Shown: positions 9,949-21,580, numbered from the stretch's first letter. The stretch: DNA of 64,000 nucleotides from Undaria pinnatifida (GCA_012845835.1 JABAKD010000011.1:6262381-6326380), one strand, 5' to 3'. Made by a program: numbers and translations. The notes: generated from the sequence alone by a model not told the origin.

Positions 9949-10780
9949 GGCTCATTTTCATCCCATTATCATCTGGGATCTTTTTAGATACCACCCCGCC
10001 TGAGCTCTGGTACGCCTGCCGAACAACATAGAAACTAGTGTATATATATATATCACCCGGGGGTTTTCAAACAGTAGACGAGGGATATCATCTCCGATCC
10101 ACACAAAGAAGCTTCCGGTACCGCACAATATCGAGAACAACAAGCACCGGTACCACGTCCGATACTTTGAAGAAAGCACGAGCATCTGGCTAGCACCGCC
10201 GGCTTTCGAACGAGAGGCATTATCGGTACAATCGCCGACACGGGTATACGGTGCATGTATATACCTGGTTTAAAGACAACGCGAACATCAAAACCCTTTT
10301 GCTCAGGCTGTACATGTCAATGATACGGGTGTCGGTAGTCGTTTTGCTACCACCCCCGCGTTATCACCCTCCCTGGCTCTAGTGCTCAACTTATGTGCAA
10401 ACGTGGCGTATACTTCACTACTCGATGATACTGCCGCCTTGATGTCGCACACCTGACACCTGCCCGGAAGCGTCAAAACGTGTCAACTATCTTGAATTTG
10501 GATTTGCAGTACCACCCCCTTGCTATCACCCCCCTCTGCTGCCGGGATATAGGTGTGCCGCATGTACCAAACCTTTTTACTCATGGTACGGCTATCACCT
10601 CCCTCGTTATCACCCCCCTCCACGAGAAGCCAGCCCGCTGTATGATAAAACAAAGAAAAAACTCAAATGAAGTATGTCCCTTATCACCTGGGTTCGGGAA
10701 CCGTAGACACCACCGGACCCTAGGAAATCTACCCCCCCGGGTGATAAATAAATCAAAACACGAAATAATTATCACCCGGG
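9949..10780. repeat. Region enriched in TATCACCC motifs
   Basis: No gene is supported. TTATCACCC or GATATCACC-like words recur at about 10053, 10345, 10515, 10590, 10605 and 10680. Two form a perfect 13-bp hairpin stem (CCCCGGGTGATAA with its complement) at about 10735-10782. This may be a family of short dispersed motifs or part of an unknown element. Confidence 0.4.
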
Positions 10781-11098
10781 GTGGCTTCGTGCGTCAAAAT
10801 GCAGGCAGTACAACAGTGAATACAATACTACCAAGGGCTGTAGCACTGCACACACACACAAGCAGTACTGCATACACATCGTGTACGATATGGGCGTGTG
10901 GTGCGTCAACTTTCCCACACCGCGTTTCTTTGCCAAGCCAGACAACGGGAGGCGAGGGGCAGGCTGATCTAGCAAGCGGGCTTACAAAGCTGTTGGCGGC
11001 AGCGCGCCGACCGCGCACACATACACACCCTCCTGGGTGGCCCGGGCGGATACGATACACTCCGCGACTCCGCGCAGGGGAAAAGTACAAAAAAATAT
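10781..11098. other. Unassigned
   Basis: A short CA array lies near 10850. The long frames on both strands carry no motif. Confidence 0.35.
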
Positions 11099-11345
11099 CA
11101 GGGCATTTTCTCACGGGTCATGGCCCGGCCCGCGGGTCGGGTGAGGAGGTTTTCAAAAATGTCGCGGGCTGAGTCGGGTCGGGTCAGGAGGTGTTCCAAA
11201 AATCATCGGTCGGGTCGGGTCTGGTCGGGTCGGGTCGGGTCCGGTCGGGTCGGGTCGGGTCAGGACATTTCAAGTACGACACGTCGGGCCGGGTCACGCT
11301 GACACGTTCCGACCCACGAGAAGTGATCCATCCGACCCGTGAAAA
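11099..11345 (+). mobile_element. GGGTC (hAT-like) element, longest copy
   Basis: The left end is CAGGGCATTTTCTCACGGGT. The core is built from GGGTC pentamers interrupted by GAGGTTTTCAAAAATGTC-like spacers. The right end is CCGACCCGTGAAAAAGCG. The ends are imperfect inverted copies. The CAGGG tip and repeated subterminal GGGTC are typical of hAT non-autonomous elements, so the superfamily call is inference. Confidence 0.65.
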
Positions 11346-11742
11346 AGCGACAACTACATGCGACGACTACGTGAAAGTAGGATATCATATATAGCATAAA
11401 CATTTTCAATCTGCTCGAGGCTAGACAAAATAAGAAGGGTGGGGTATAGACTAACGCGTTCGATATACCTCTACTGCAAGAGCATACGGTCTACGTTGTA
11501 TTCTCGTCCTCGACCAAGTACCCGAACCCGAAAACAGATAAAAACAATATCGCGTAAAATTACATGAGTATGCGCAGGGGGCACAACGGCGTCTTCTATG
11601 TACGAGTAACACATTGCACACCAAATACGTTGGTATCTAAATAGAGTGTTGATTTTTTTCCCACCGCGCAAACGACGCTTGCTACGGCACGGTACAGATC
11701 AACCACCATAGTCGTTGTTTTCTCAGGCTACTCACCCGAGGA

Positions 11743-11890
11743 GCTCTCTCTCTCTCTCTCTCTCAATATATTATAAAAATTAAAATACACTCCAGCTGTG
11801 ACATCGAAAATTTTGTCGAAACTCATCTTTGCAAGCTGTGTTGATACTCCGATCGCGCGTATTACGGGTTGTGTGTCCTCATTAAGCTCT
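11743..11890 (+). repeat. (CT)n then truncated Rep-1
   Basis: A CT array at 11743-11764 leads into Rep-1 (AATTAAAATACACTCCAGCT onward). Rep-1 breaks off at CTCATTAAG, where a second CT array begins. Confidence 0.8.
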
Positions 11891-12239
11891 CTCTCTAGTC
11901 TATATATATATCCGATCTAACAGACTACGGTACTGTCGTATCATACCCCAAGTGCCACTGCTGCCAGGGGGCTGAGCCACTTGCGCGCGAGTGACTCTGT
12001 ACCTCTCACCGACGAGAGAACCACTTTATAAAAACGCCCTTTATTGTAGGCGATTTGCTTGGCGCGCAGCGCGTAGCTAACCATCCCACACTCCGGGGAT
12101 TTAGATATCGAAAAATTAAAACAGTCACGAAAAAAATACCTATTTGACCGCATGGAACTGGGGGGGGGGTCACTCTCGCGCGCGAGTGACCCCGAGCCCC
12201 CTGCAAAAAAAGCCTCCCCGAAATCTACCTCCCTACGTA
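11891..12239. other. Unassigned
   Basis: A G run at 12162-12170 is flanked by CGCGAGTGAC repeats. No supported gene. Confidence 0.35.
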
Positions 12240-12505
12240 CCTTAGATTTGGTTCTCCCAAGAAGAAACTGTTTTTTTTTGGGGGGGAGGGAATGAATGTG
12301 CTATGTACGTATAACCATCCCATGGCCTAGGTATGCAACGTTTTCGTTTTTTGAATTTTCGAAACAATTTTTGAAATTTTAACCGACGATTTTGAAACAA
12401 TTTTTTTAAATTCACCGACGATTTCGAAACAATTTTTGAAATTCGCCGACGATTTCCGACTATTTTTTGGCCAAGGAGCCCCGTCATTCAGAAAACGCTT
12501 GAGCC
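12240..12505 (+). mobile_element. Fold-C element
   Basis: Carries GGCCTAGGTATGCAACG and three local copies of CCGACGATTT(T/C)GAAACAA before CCAAGGAGCCCCGTCATTCA. The internal triplication is specific to this copy. Confidence 0.65.
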
Positions 12506-12606
12506 AAAAGGTGCTGCTTTTATCGATCCTGCATTGTAATTCCAAGTAGTTACTGGGTCTCCCAATTGATGTGCACGTTTTGGTGCAGTTTTTGTTCCAG
12601 AGGGTT

Positions 12607-12782
12607 GTGGGCTAAGAGAGGGTAGCATACAACACGAGATACGAGGCTATGTGGGCTAAGACAGGGTAGCATACAACACGAGATACGAGGCTATGTGGGC
12701 TAAGACAGGGTAGCATACAACACGAGATACGAGGCTATGAGGGCTAAGACAGGGTAGCATACAACACGAGATACGAGGCTAC
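12607..12782 (+). repeat. 44-bp minisatellite, four units
   Basis: Four head-to-tail 44-bp units (12607, 12651, 12695, 12739), each reading GGGCTAAGACAGGGTAGCAT and then ACAACACGAGATACGAGGCT. Units differ at one or two bases, so the array is recent. Confidence 0.95.
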
Positions 12783-12920
12783 AATAAGAGAGATAATATT
12801 AGCACGTGCATGTACATGATGCGTACTCTCGAGAGTGGCCCCTGTGTACGAACTTCGGACGCTTGCTTCTTACATCTCGAAACACTGCGCAACTATCTAT
12901 CTTCGTGCACCTGATGAAGT

Positions 12921-13168
12921 CGTTCTACGGCAGCCCCCCCCCAACTATTTTTTAACGGAATCGCCGGTTTTGAAACCAGCTCCCGGCCGTATGTCCTGAA
13001 ATACGGTGTCCCTCGACACCCCGACGTCATCGTTCGATAGACCTTTTGCACGCTAAAAAATGTTTGAGAATGTTTTCTTCATAGCATCCTTCCTTCGTGT
13101 CTCGCAGCCATGAAACGTTCGTTAAACAAAATCGCAGGTTTTTGGGGGGGCTATCGTGGTAAGAATCA
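12921..13168 (+). mobile_element. MITE-B copy 3
   Basis: Opens GTTCTACGGCAGCCCCCCCC, contains GAATCGCCGGTTTTGAAACC and closes GGGGGGGCTATCGTGG. It has the same length and order as the copy at 20591. Confidence 0.85.
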
Positions 13169-13678
13169 GTCGATGCTCCCACCAACAACGCACACCGACC
13201 GAATTCCGAACCCTGTTTTCTCGCCCCAATGTGAGCCGCGCAAAACACGCACGCACAAAAAAACAGCACCGGGCAGTAAATTAATAGTGACATAACACAA
13301 AAAAGCACAAGCTCCCACCGTTCTCAGCCTATGAATTGTTCTCCTTACTACATGCAACCATATATGTGCGTACGTGTCTTTTGGTTGGCAAATGGGTACT
13401 ACTGTTGTAGTTTCAATATGGCGAAACAAAGAACGGCATGCCTGCGGTACGATATATAGTAGTGTGAATGCTTTCGGTGTTGTCACTCTCCCCGGTCAAG
13501 TGTGCGTACTGTAATAAACTACACAACACGCAAACTATGTTTTTTTGGAATGTCAACCGTTAACACAAGCGCATACACCGCATACACCGCCGCTCCAACA
13601 TACAAAAATGCGCAAAAAAACATGATAACGCGCTTACCTTCCCAGGTTCAAAAGCAGAACCTGCGGCCTTTCTCTAGC
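13169..13678. other. Unassigned, 3' flank of the 13679 frame
   Basis: No supported gene. A GGAAGGTAAGCG donor-like site on the minus strand near 13635 could be a splice donor for a longer form of the neighbouring gene, but the frame closes before it. Confidence 0.3.
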
Positions 13679-14809
13679 TTATAACCTTTGCAGCGGTAGC
13701 GGGATCGATGCGTCGGCAGAAGGGGCGGTCATGCGCGGTCCTTTCGCGTTCGTCTTCGACTGCTCCTCCCCTTCGTCCTCCCCCTCCTGTCGCTGTTCCT
13801 GGCGCTGCAGCTGGCTTAGCTGCTGCGGCCCCTCCTCCTCCTCCTCCTCCTCCTCCTCCTCCTCCTCCTCATGCTGCTCTTTCTGGAGCTCATGCTCCCG
13901 CTGCTGGCGCAGCAACTTCTCCTCCTCTTGCTGCTGCTGCTGTTGCAGCAACTCCTGCTCCTCCTTCTCTCGCAGCAGCTGCCTCTTCTTCTGCTCTTCC
14001 TGCTCCCGCTGCTGCTGCTGATACAGCTTCTTCTTGGCTTTCTTCAACGATATCTTGGATGAGGACGTTAAAGACGCCGTAGTCTTCGTAATCTTCGCCG
14101 TCAACGCAGTGCTCGTCTTCGACATCATCTTAGACGTCAAGGACGTCGTCGTACCGATGGGCATGCTAGATCGCACCGGCATCCCGCCCCCGGCCCACCC
14201 GCAAGGCTTACACGGCAACCGCGCCATCGCCGTCAAGTACTTGCGCCAGGTCAGGTCAGACCAGCTGTCGGGCCTCGCCGGGAGAGGGCAGCTGCAAGAA
14301 ATCGGCAGCTGCGGCTGCTCGCGGGGGTCGTCGTTAAGCCTGTAGCTGTATCGACGAGGATCCTGGATAGGGAGGCTGCGCGAGGCATTTGCCGACACAC
14401 GTTGCATAATAAAAACAGCTTCTCCTATGTGACCGTGGGTCGTCCTTGGCTTTTCTTGCTGAGCTGAGCTGTTGCTGCTACTGCTGCTGCTGCTGGTGTG
14501 TTGTGTGTGTTGTATGCTGTGGAGACGGTGTGCTCTGGACGTGGTGTTGAAGAGCGTTGGTAGAGCTCTTTTTACTCCCGCAAGGAGGAGGGTAGTTGCT
14601 TGTCTCTGCGCTTGCTCTGGGTTGCTGCTACTACTGCTGTACGCACGTGTACTCCGGTCGTACGTATGCAGACTTTTGTTCAAACCTGGAATTGACGAGA
14701 GAAGAATAGAATGGCGTGGGTAGATATCTGGGTGAGCCGACTGCTGCTGCTGCTGCTGCTGTAGTAGTACCAGTGTGGGGTCGCTCTCTCTTCGTCGTCG
14801 TGGGTGCAA
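13679..14809 (-). CDS. Hypothetical coiled-coil protein, Q/E/S-rich
   Basis: A 376-codon ATG-to-stop frame, much longer than its non-repetitive neighbours. Order: a basic N-terminus and Q run (about 1-25); S-rich stretch with several basic and hydroxylated residues (about 25-130, possibly organelle-targeting); a non-repetitive segment with SWSDLTWRKYLTAMARLPC and KPCGWAGGGMP (about 180-210); a T/S/K-rich linker; then a charged helix-forming region rich in Q, E, K and R with a 15-residue acidic run (about 255-350), likely coiled coil. The W/C-containing segment is the best evidence that it is a protein and not just CTG/CTC microsatellite. I do not recognise the family. CTG, CTC and CAG expansions explain the homopolymer runs. 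It may be one exon of a larger gene. The plus-strand frames over it are shadows. Confidence 0.5.
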   Translation of the reverse strand: MHPRRRRESDPTLVLLQQQQQQQSAHPDIYPRHSILLSSIPGLNKSLHTYDRSTRAYSSSSSNPEQAQRQATTLLLAGVKRALPTLFNTTSRAHRLHSIQHTQHTSSSSSSSNSSAQQEKPRTTHGHIGEAVFIMQRVSANASRSLPIQDPRRYSYRLNDDPREQPQLPISCSCPLPARPDSWSDLTWRKYLTAMARLPCKPCGWAGGGMPVRSSMPIGTTTSLTSKMMSKTSTALTAKITKTTASLTSSSKISLKKAKKKLYQQQQREQEEQKKRQLLREKEEQELLQQQQQQEEEKLLRQQREHELQKEQHEEEEEEEEEEEEEGPQQLSQLQRQEQRQEGEDEGEEQSKTNAKGPRMTAPSADASIPLPLQRL

Positions 14810-14879
14810 TAAGCAAGATGGAGCGGCTCTTCGCTCGCGGTTGTTGTTGCCTGCTACGTCCTCTGGTGGAGACTCTCAA

Positions 14880-15997
14880 AGCCTGAAAAAAAGGGTAACT
14901 GAAAGGATCATACCAAGGATTTCGGGTGGCATCATCTCCTCGTGATGCTCATATTTATCATGACGTGGACTCGACTTACTCGGGGCATATAGTTTCAAGT
15001 GCCTTGCTGTCGTCCTCGTGAACGTCCAACCAATGGCTGACGGAGCGGGGCTATTGACGAAGTCGAAAGTGGCGGTTTCGGATGATACATGTTTCGGTTG
15101 GGAGGCGAAAATGGCGGTTTCGGATTAATAAAGTTCCGGTTCGGCTCGCATTTTATTTTCGGGTGTGTTTACATCGACATCTCGGCACATGGTATAATAC
15201 GTCATTCATGATGTGTCGGTGACATCATACTATCATGTGTATCGTGAACATGTACATATACTATAGTTCTATACCACAACATGACACAGAGGTAAAGTGC
15301 CCTGGTGGGGTAGTCTAGTATATGGAGCAACGGAACTTGTGGCGGTTGTTGTGTGTACGTAGAGTAGTCTATTGAGGGAATTCAAGTTCAACTCCAACTT
15401 TCACGCGTGCATGCAGGTAAAATCTGGAATTTGCACGACGAGCTCGAATTCTGCAAGATGAGGAGGAGCAGTCAGAAAAGCAGCTGTTCGTTGTGTGTTG
15501 CATACCTCTGATAGTGTCAAAGAGAGTGCTCCGCGTAGGTAGTAGATGGATAGGCTGTATTGATAGATCTGATTTGAACTTGATGTCATAGTTTTGATGT
15601 GTGAAACCCGGTCGGTCACAGAGTTGTTATGTAATAAGTTATCACCATCATCATCTAAGATTCTGATCTCTATCTATGGTACCATATAGTCTAGTCTAGT
15701 CTAATATATTATGCGTCATTTTAAGTATGTGCGTCTCGTCCGTCGGGATGACATATGTGCGCACAAGGGGATGCTCCGAAAGCAGGCATCCTCCCATTGT
15801 CTCTGTTATTCCATAGAATATTTAATATGTCGTGGTTGTCTGCTTACACTCTGTGCTTTAAGCTGTTAGCCAACGACAACGGAGAGCCGAACGAACAAAG
15901 CATGTGATATCATCACTGGAACCCTGAGGAGACAGCTCTACCCAGCGTCGTCTACCCTTCCTGTTGTGTCTCCCCCCTCGGGGACGTTTAATTACAA
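14880..15997. other. Unassigned, possible 5' flank of the 13679 frame
   Basis: A doubled phrase GGCGGTTTCGGAT lies at 15070 and 15112. No supported gene or family. It could hold the promoter of the minus-strand gene. Confidence 0.3.
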
Positions 15998-16004
15998 CAC
16001 AACC

Positions 16005-16045
<41 letters not shown>

Positions 16046-16047
16046 CC

Positions 16048-16083
<36 letters not shown>

Positions 16084-16100
16084 GCAGCAGCAGCAGTAGC
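15998..16100 (+). repeat. (CAA)n-(CAG)n microsatellite
   Basis: A long CAA array passes into CAG. The poly-V frame on the minus strand is an artefact. Confidence 0.95.
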
Positions 16101-16139
16101 ACGTTTGTTCCCAGTGTGACTTTAGTCCAATGGCTTTAG

Positions 16140-16580
16140 TCCTGACTCGTCATAGGATACGAGAGGTAGCACGTTTCGTCTGAAACTGTTTCTAAATAAA
16201 TATAACGGGGCGCTCCTTTTAACCCCTTTATAGAGCCCCGAAATCCCTCCACGCCTATGGACTACTAACTTCAAGAAAATTTGTCCCTCCCCAAAAAGGG
16301 TTTCCCCAGCTAGTAGTGAAGGCGTTGACCCTAAATCGTCGGGAGTATTGGGTTCCTTGTTTTTTTCCATGATTCTATCGTTGTTGTATATGCCTTACTT
16401 GGACCTTCGTGGGAAGTTTCATCTCTCCGGCAGTGTATATTTTAGCAGTTTTTTTGTTCATGTCCTAATCGGTTTTTGGGTTAAGAAGGACATGTCTTAA
16501 CCTCCGAAAGTGAGGGGTAGTGTAGTATTAAGAAAAAAAATGGTGCACCCTCTCTGTCGTATAGCACGCACGTCTCCTGG
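16140..16580 (-). mobile_element. Fold-C element interrupted by MITE-A
   Basis: The minus-strand Fold-C landmarks are seen as ACGGGGCGCTCCTTTT, then (after MITE-A) CCTAAATCGTCGG, GGTTAAGAAGGACATGTCTT, and the end TGGTGCACCCTCTCTGTCG..AGCACGC. MITE-A at 16219-16309 splits the GCTCCTTTTAA / CTAAATCGTCGG junction that is continuous in other copies. Confidence 0.7.
16219..16309 (-). mobile_element. MITE-A inside Fold-C
   Basis: A reverse copy: TTAACCCCTTTATAGAGCCC at the left, then CCAAAAAGGGTTTCCCCAG at the right. Confidence 0.8.
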
Positions 16581-17400
16581 GCGCCCGAGGGGGGTGCTGT
16601 CAGAGAGAGCTTCCAAAACATTTTAATCCTCACAAAAATCCCCCTGTGTCCTGCTTCTTGAAGCTACTTTTTCGGGTCGTATTTTTTTCGCCATCCTCCC
16701 TCGCCCCCTCCCTTAAACCACATGTATGTATGTGTACATGTTAAAAAAAAACAGGTTTAAAATTAGGCTCTCGATGTAGCTCATCGAGGTCCCATCTCTC
16801 TACCACACTCGACATTTTCTCGTCTATCTGGCTTCGAAAAATCGAAAATTCGGCTCTGTAGCTCCGCTGCCGATGACGCATCCATTCAAGCCTTGACCCG
16901 GGTCCTGCATAATATATAATCATATTATTAATTCAGCTCTGGGTCGCGGCATCGAGTCGTGCAGAACAAGCGTCGCTGGGACCCGCGTGCAGGGCAACCC
17001 CTCTGCGAGCTACATAATACGCAATCTCGGCTACGAGTTACGAAGCAGATCTCCCTCGAAATATCTTTTCTCAATTTATATTTCATCTTTGTTTTGACAC
17101 TGTTTTTTTTGTTGTTGCGATTCGCGGTTACAAAATCGCATTGAAAAAACAGTTATTCTTTGTGCACCTACCTAAATGATATTAACAAAATACAACAAGA
17201 AGAAGAAGAGTCTTCTCAATAACCCCGCCGCCAACGACGAAAAAATTGCCCCCCCCCCCCGGTGTCACTTAAATTCCAACATACTCTTGTAAAACCCTGC
17301 GTGCTCGATTGATACGTGGTTTGGCGCACAAAGCGAGGGTGCATGTGTGCGCGTGCGTTTCTAGACTTGAACACTATGAAGTTCAACAGCTACAAATACG
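16581..17400. other. Unassigned
   Basis: No supported gene. A GAAGAAGAAGAGTCTTCTC hairpin lies near 17200. Confidence 0.35.
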
Positions 17401-17646
17401 TTTTTTTTTTTTTTCTTTTTTATCCTTCGGCGGATGGGGAAAAATAAAGCTTTAGCTCACCACACTTGCACGTATTTTCATACGCGTCGTCACGAGGATC
17501 TAAAAAAAAAAAAAAAAAAAGTCGTGTGTCGATTTAACTCAGCTGCTTTCGCAGCCCAACGCTAGCTGGCGCACCCTTCGGGTCCCATTGTAGGTATAGC
17601 GTAAGCTGTCCCTATCAGTGGTCTTCGTTACAACCCCAGCTACAAA
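17401..17646 (-). mobile_element. SINE-P, poly(A)-tailed retroposon, copy 1, with nested insertion
   Basis: On the minus strand it starts GCTGGGGTTGTAACGAAGAC, passes GGGACAGCTTACGCTATACC and GCTAAAGCTTTATTTTTCCC, and ends in a poly(A) tail (17421-17401). Copy 2 is at 54242-54445. Relative to copy 2 it carries 35 extra bases at 17491-17525: CACGAGGATCT, 19 A and GTCGT, with GTCGT duplicated on both sides. That looks like a second, tiny poly(A) retroposition inside the first. No open frame. Confidence 0.75.
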
Positions 17647-17974
17647 CAGTGTATCTATAACACGAGGCGGTGACGTTCTGGTGGAGGCCGCTCGTACCCG
17701 CGAGTGTGCAAGGTGCGAGAGTTTCGTCGTCGACAGCTGTTGGACTTCGTGTGCGCGGGGGGGGGGGGGGGGCTCGAGACGGACACATAGGTCCTTCCTG
17801 TGTTGGTTCGAGAGACGGAAAGTAACTGCTCTTCGTAACCGCGTCGTCGTCAGGGATGGAATACCAAGGACAACGTTGCTCGGCGAAAGGCAGGGCGGAC
17901 GGGGGGGGCGGGGAGCGAGGGGGATGGGGGGGGGGGGGGGGGGGGAGGGAGAACGGGGGGCGGTGCTTTCACTT

Positions 17975-18035
17975 TATTTGGTTGTCTTAGTCATTTGATC
18001 ATTGACCACCCATCCCTTTCGAGACGGAGCTACGT
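17975..18035 (-). repeat. Fam-K repeat, partial
   Basis: CTTAGTCATTTGATCATTGA followed by CCCTTTCGAGACGGAG is the reverse of the unit at 2880. It sits next to long G runs (17757-17772, 17926-17945). Confidence 0.6.
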
Positions 18036-18227
18036 TCCTCTACTCCTACTAGAGACACCTCCAACATTTGGGCGCTTAGTACGTTTCTTCCATATATGTA
18101 TATGTTGCATAAAATAACTACTGTGTGTTTGGTTGTATTATCTCCTTCCTCTTCTTGGCCGTCTGTGTCCTCCATCTATCTCCCAGGATAGCGATCGTTT
18201 TCTCGCTACTACTGTCTATTTAATGTA

Positions 18228-18490
18228 CCTTAGACGCGTGCTACGATACAGAGGTGCACCACTTTTTTTTCTGAGGTTTCCTCAACTTGGGAGGTTAAGA
18301 CCTCTCTTGTATCCAAAAACTGCTTTGGGGAGAAAAATGAAACTGCTACAACCCCGGATGAAAAATCCCACGGCCTCTCTCTAGGTACACGGCGAGAGTC
18401 CTTCAAAAACAACGGCCAATATTTCCGACGATTTTGGGGTTAAAGCGAGCCTCGTCGTAGTTCAGAAACCATTTCTTCAGAGGAAAAGTG
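18228..18490 (+). mobile_element. Fold-C element, well preserved
   Basis: Begins ACGCGTGCTACGATACAGAG and GTGCACCACTTTTTTTTCTG. Then GGGAGGTTAAGACCTCTCTT, AAACTGCTACAACCCCGGAT, CTCTAGGTACACGGCGAGAG, TTTCCGACGATTTTGGGGTT and CAGAAACCATTTCTTC. This is the best copy for building a family consensus. Confidence 0.8.
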
Positions 18491-18649
18491 ACACCTCGAA
18501 AATATTGTGGCACGCGCCCTTGTTTCTCCATGTCCCATCCATCGGTCTATTTTCCTCTCTCCTCTTCCCCTTCTATACACCGTTTTTCCCGTTCACATCC
18601 TTGGAAGGAGGGGAGAGAGGTAGAACATACACCAGTAAACCTGCAATAG

Positions 18650-18975
18650 ACGCATGCTACGAGATAGTAGGGGTGTACCTTTTATTGGCGAAAATGGTTT
18701 CTGAATGACGGGAGCTCTTTTAACCCAACAGTCGTCGGAAAACAAAAAAATAATAGGCCATTTAATTTTTTTGCACGATTTTTAGTGTACCTCGGCCATA
18801 TGGGATTTTTCATCCAAACGGTACATATATATATGTGTGTATAGAAGTTTTTTCTTTTGGTCTCTCGGAACCAGTTTTTGGGAGGAGCGAGAGTTACTTA
18901 AGCTCCCAAATTGAGGAAAAATCCCAGAAAAAAGGTGGCGCACACCCTCTATCGTTGCACGCGTCATTGGCAGGT
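18650..18975 (-). mobile_element. Fold-C element, reverse copy
   Basis: The ends are inverted relative to each other (GACGCATGCTACGAGATAG on the left, CTCTATCGTTGCACGCGTC on the right), which shows the terminal inverted repeat directly. CCCAACAGTCGTCGG is uninterrupted here and gives the pre-insertion state for the copies at 16140 and 38590. Confidence 0.8.
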
Positions 18976-20590
18976 ACACTTGTATCTCGAGCTTCGAACT
19001 ACAGGTGTGATAATGTGTGTCGCACGCATTTCCGGCTCTGCCTGTAACTGCCATGGAAGGACCAGCGGTTTTCCCAGGACTTTGGGTCCTCGCTGCGCTT
19101 GCAGAGGCAACCCCCCCGCCCCCCCCCCCCCGCGCGCGCGCCACGGACACGAGGACATTCGCGCTGTGCTTGCGGAGGAAGGGTCATTTGCGCGCCGGCG
19201 CTTAAACCGTTCGTCGCCAAATGTTACGGCGAGAGATATCTGCCCCCATGTTTTTCCAGATGCATTCAGGAGAAAGACGCAAGATCGACTGCCCTCTAGT
19301 GGGGGTACAACAAGGGCATGCTACGGGGCCGGCGTTTTTCTGCGCGCCGCTCCTGCCGGGGTGCCGAAGCGGATCCGAGCGAAGTTCGAGCGGAGCTCGA
19401 GCCGAGAGGTGTGGAGGCATTCGCCTACCTAGATGACACCAGCATCGGGGGAATGATGGAAATCACAACCCCGACCCTCTGGAAATCACACCCGACACAC
19501 GAGCTGCCCAATATCGGCATTGAAATAATTACACCAACCCGACAAAAACGGTTGCCTTGCCTCTGAAGGGTCAGGTACCTGCGACGCCGGAACAAAAATA
19601 GCATTTCTTGAATGTATTAGCGTCCGCACCTCGCCGCGAACGGGTACTGTAAAGGTGGCTGGGGAGCCCGTTCTGGCGCTGATGAATACGCGAGAGAGAG
19701 CGCAAACAGCGGAGATAGTTCAGAACACGGGGGAGCTGGAGCAACTCGCGCGGATGCTGCCGCGCATTGCCAGACATACGCTAATCAGCCAGCCTGATCG
19801 CCACCCCGGCTCTATGTTGCAACGGACCGCCTATTATATAGAACTCGTGATGGACTCAGAATTGTCCAGGGCTGCTCGCATACCGAAAGGCAGACAGCAA
19901 GGCCAAGTATGGATGCTTGATAAACTGTTTTTGATTGATTCCCCGGGGCAGGAGCAGTCGTTCTTCGAGGATGGGGTGCCCGACAAACCAGTTACCCTTG
20001 TACAGCCCTACCAACAGGCGCAAGCGAGCCTGTCCACGGGGGGCCGTGGAGGGCTTGGGCTGTCGTCGACTGAAGCCCGGAGGATGTCAGAGCATCCGTT
20101 GAAGGCTTGATGGTGACGGCTCCGGAGGTACTTGCTGATCTGACCGGTTCAATAGGGGACAATGTCCGAAGGTAGCCGCCCGATTCAGACCTCGTTCGGC
20201 GCACTTGGAACAGCGTCAGGGGACCTCCGCGATGATGTGCACGGGGCTCCAGAGGAAGCCATGGCGAGCATCGAAGTGCCGGAAATCTCCTGGGACACCG
20301 AGCTTTTAGAGCAGTAGAGAGCAAGATGCCTCAGCGCAATCAGTTAGTTGCGCAAGTGTTGCCGGCACACTCGACGCAGAAACTACCCACAGCTCCAGCC
20401 ACAAGCGCAGCAAAGACTGGCGAAGCTGGTAAACCCCAGGTTCGCTGATGAGAGGTACACGTCGCTTCGCTGGACCAGCTCCCCGCGACGACACCCCAGC
20501 GAAACACGGGCGACCCACAAGGAGTAGAGGAGACGAGAGGTTTGGGCAAGGCCCGGCAACGAAGTCACTCAGGACTAGGGTCTACTGAGG

Positions 20591-20849
20591 TTGTTCTACG
20601 GTAACACCCCCCCAACTATATTACTTAACAAAATCGCCGGGGTTTCCAAACCAACTTCCGGTCATATCTCCTGAGAAATACGGTGTCTTTGAAACCCCAG
20701 AGACGTTATCGTTCGATTGACCTTTTGCACACAAAAAAAATATGCGGAGACTCGACCTTTTGTTAATAACATCCTTCCTCGTGTCGAGCAGCCACGGAAC
20801 GTTCGCAAAAGAAAGTCGCTGGCTTTGAGGGGGGCTATCGTAGAATCAG
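20591..20849 (+). mobile_element. MITE-B copy 4, inside the RT pseudogene
   Basis: TTGTTCTACGGTAACACCCC at the left and GGGGGGCTATCGTAGAATCA at the right, with the usual interior. RT-element sequence resumes after it. Confidence 0.85.
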
Positions 20850-21580
20850 GCACTCTGCCTAATCACGGGCGAGGCTTGTCGATTGGGCCAGAGTCGTCGC
20901 CCAGCGTCAGAGTTCGTCTGGCTGCGGGGGAAGGAGATTCCTGGGGATTGAGGAGTTCCTGGCAGCGAAGTGGGCACCCCTCCTGCTGCGCCGTGCAGCG
21001 GAAGCTAGTACGCGGCATGCACGATCATGCCAGATCGATCGGGCCGGCGGGTGAACTAGCACCAGCCCCTCTGGTGCACGCTCTCTCCCGCACCCTCAAG
21101 AGCATGTCCATTCGTCACCAAGTGGAAAGCGAGCCCCCCTTCCACGCAATCAGGGATCTCCGCATGGACTTCGATATCGGCCCCCGGGAGGACTTCGAGA
21201 TGCTACGGCGCGTCGGAGTACCGCAACAGAGCGATATTGATCGACGCCACGTACCAGATGCGGACCCACAAGAGCGGGAGGTACACGTGCGCGGATAGGC
21301 AGCGCTAACCGAGACGGATCAGCTGCTCAAACTTCTGCGGCGCGCGCAAGCGCAATCACTACGCTCACGAATCCGGGACAGGTGTCCCTCGACGAGGACC
21401 GCGCAGCTACAGAACCCGTCGCCCTCGCCATGCAATGCTTTGGGTGCCTCGGAGAGGAAGGCGCGGCGACCTGATCGCGATCAGCTAGCGGCCAGCACCG
21501 TCGGAGGGACTATCGCGGAAAGGCGCCCTACAAGAGCAAGGCGCCTTCCAGTTCATCTCTGTGGCCACTCAAAAGGGACT

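Noticed and set aside
12607-12782. CRISPR-like array
   Set aside because: The four 44-bp units are contiguous with no spacers, and the window is eukaryotic. It is a minisatellite.
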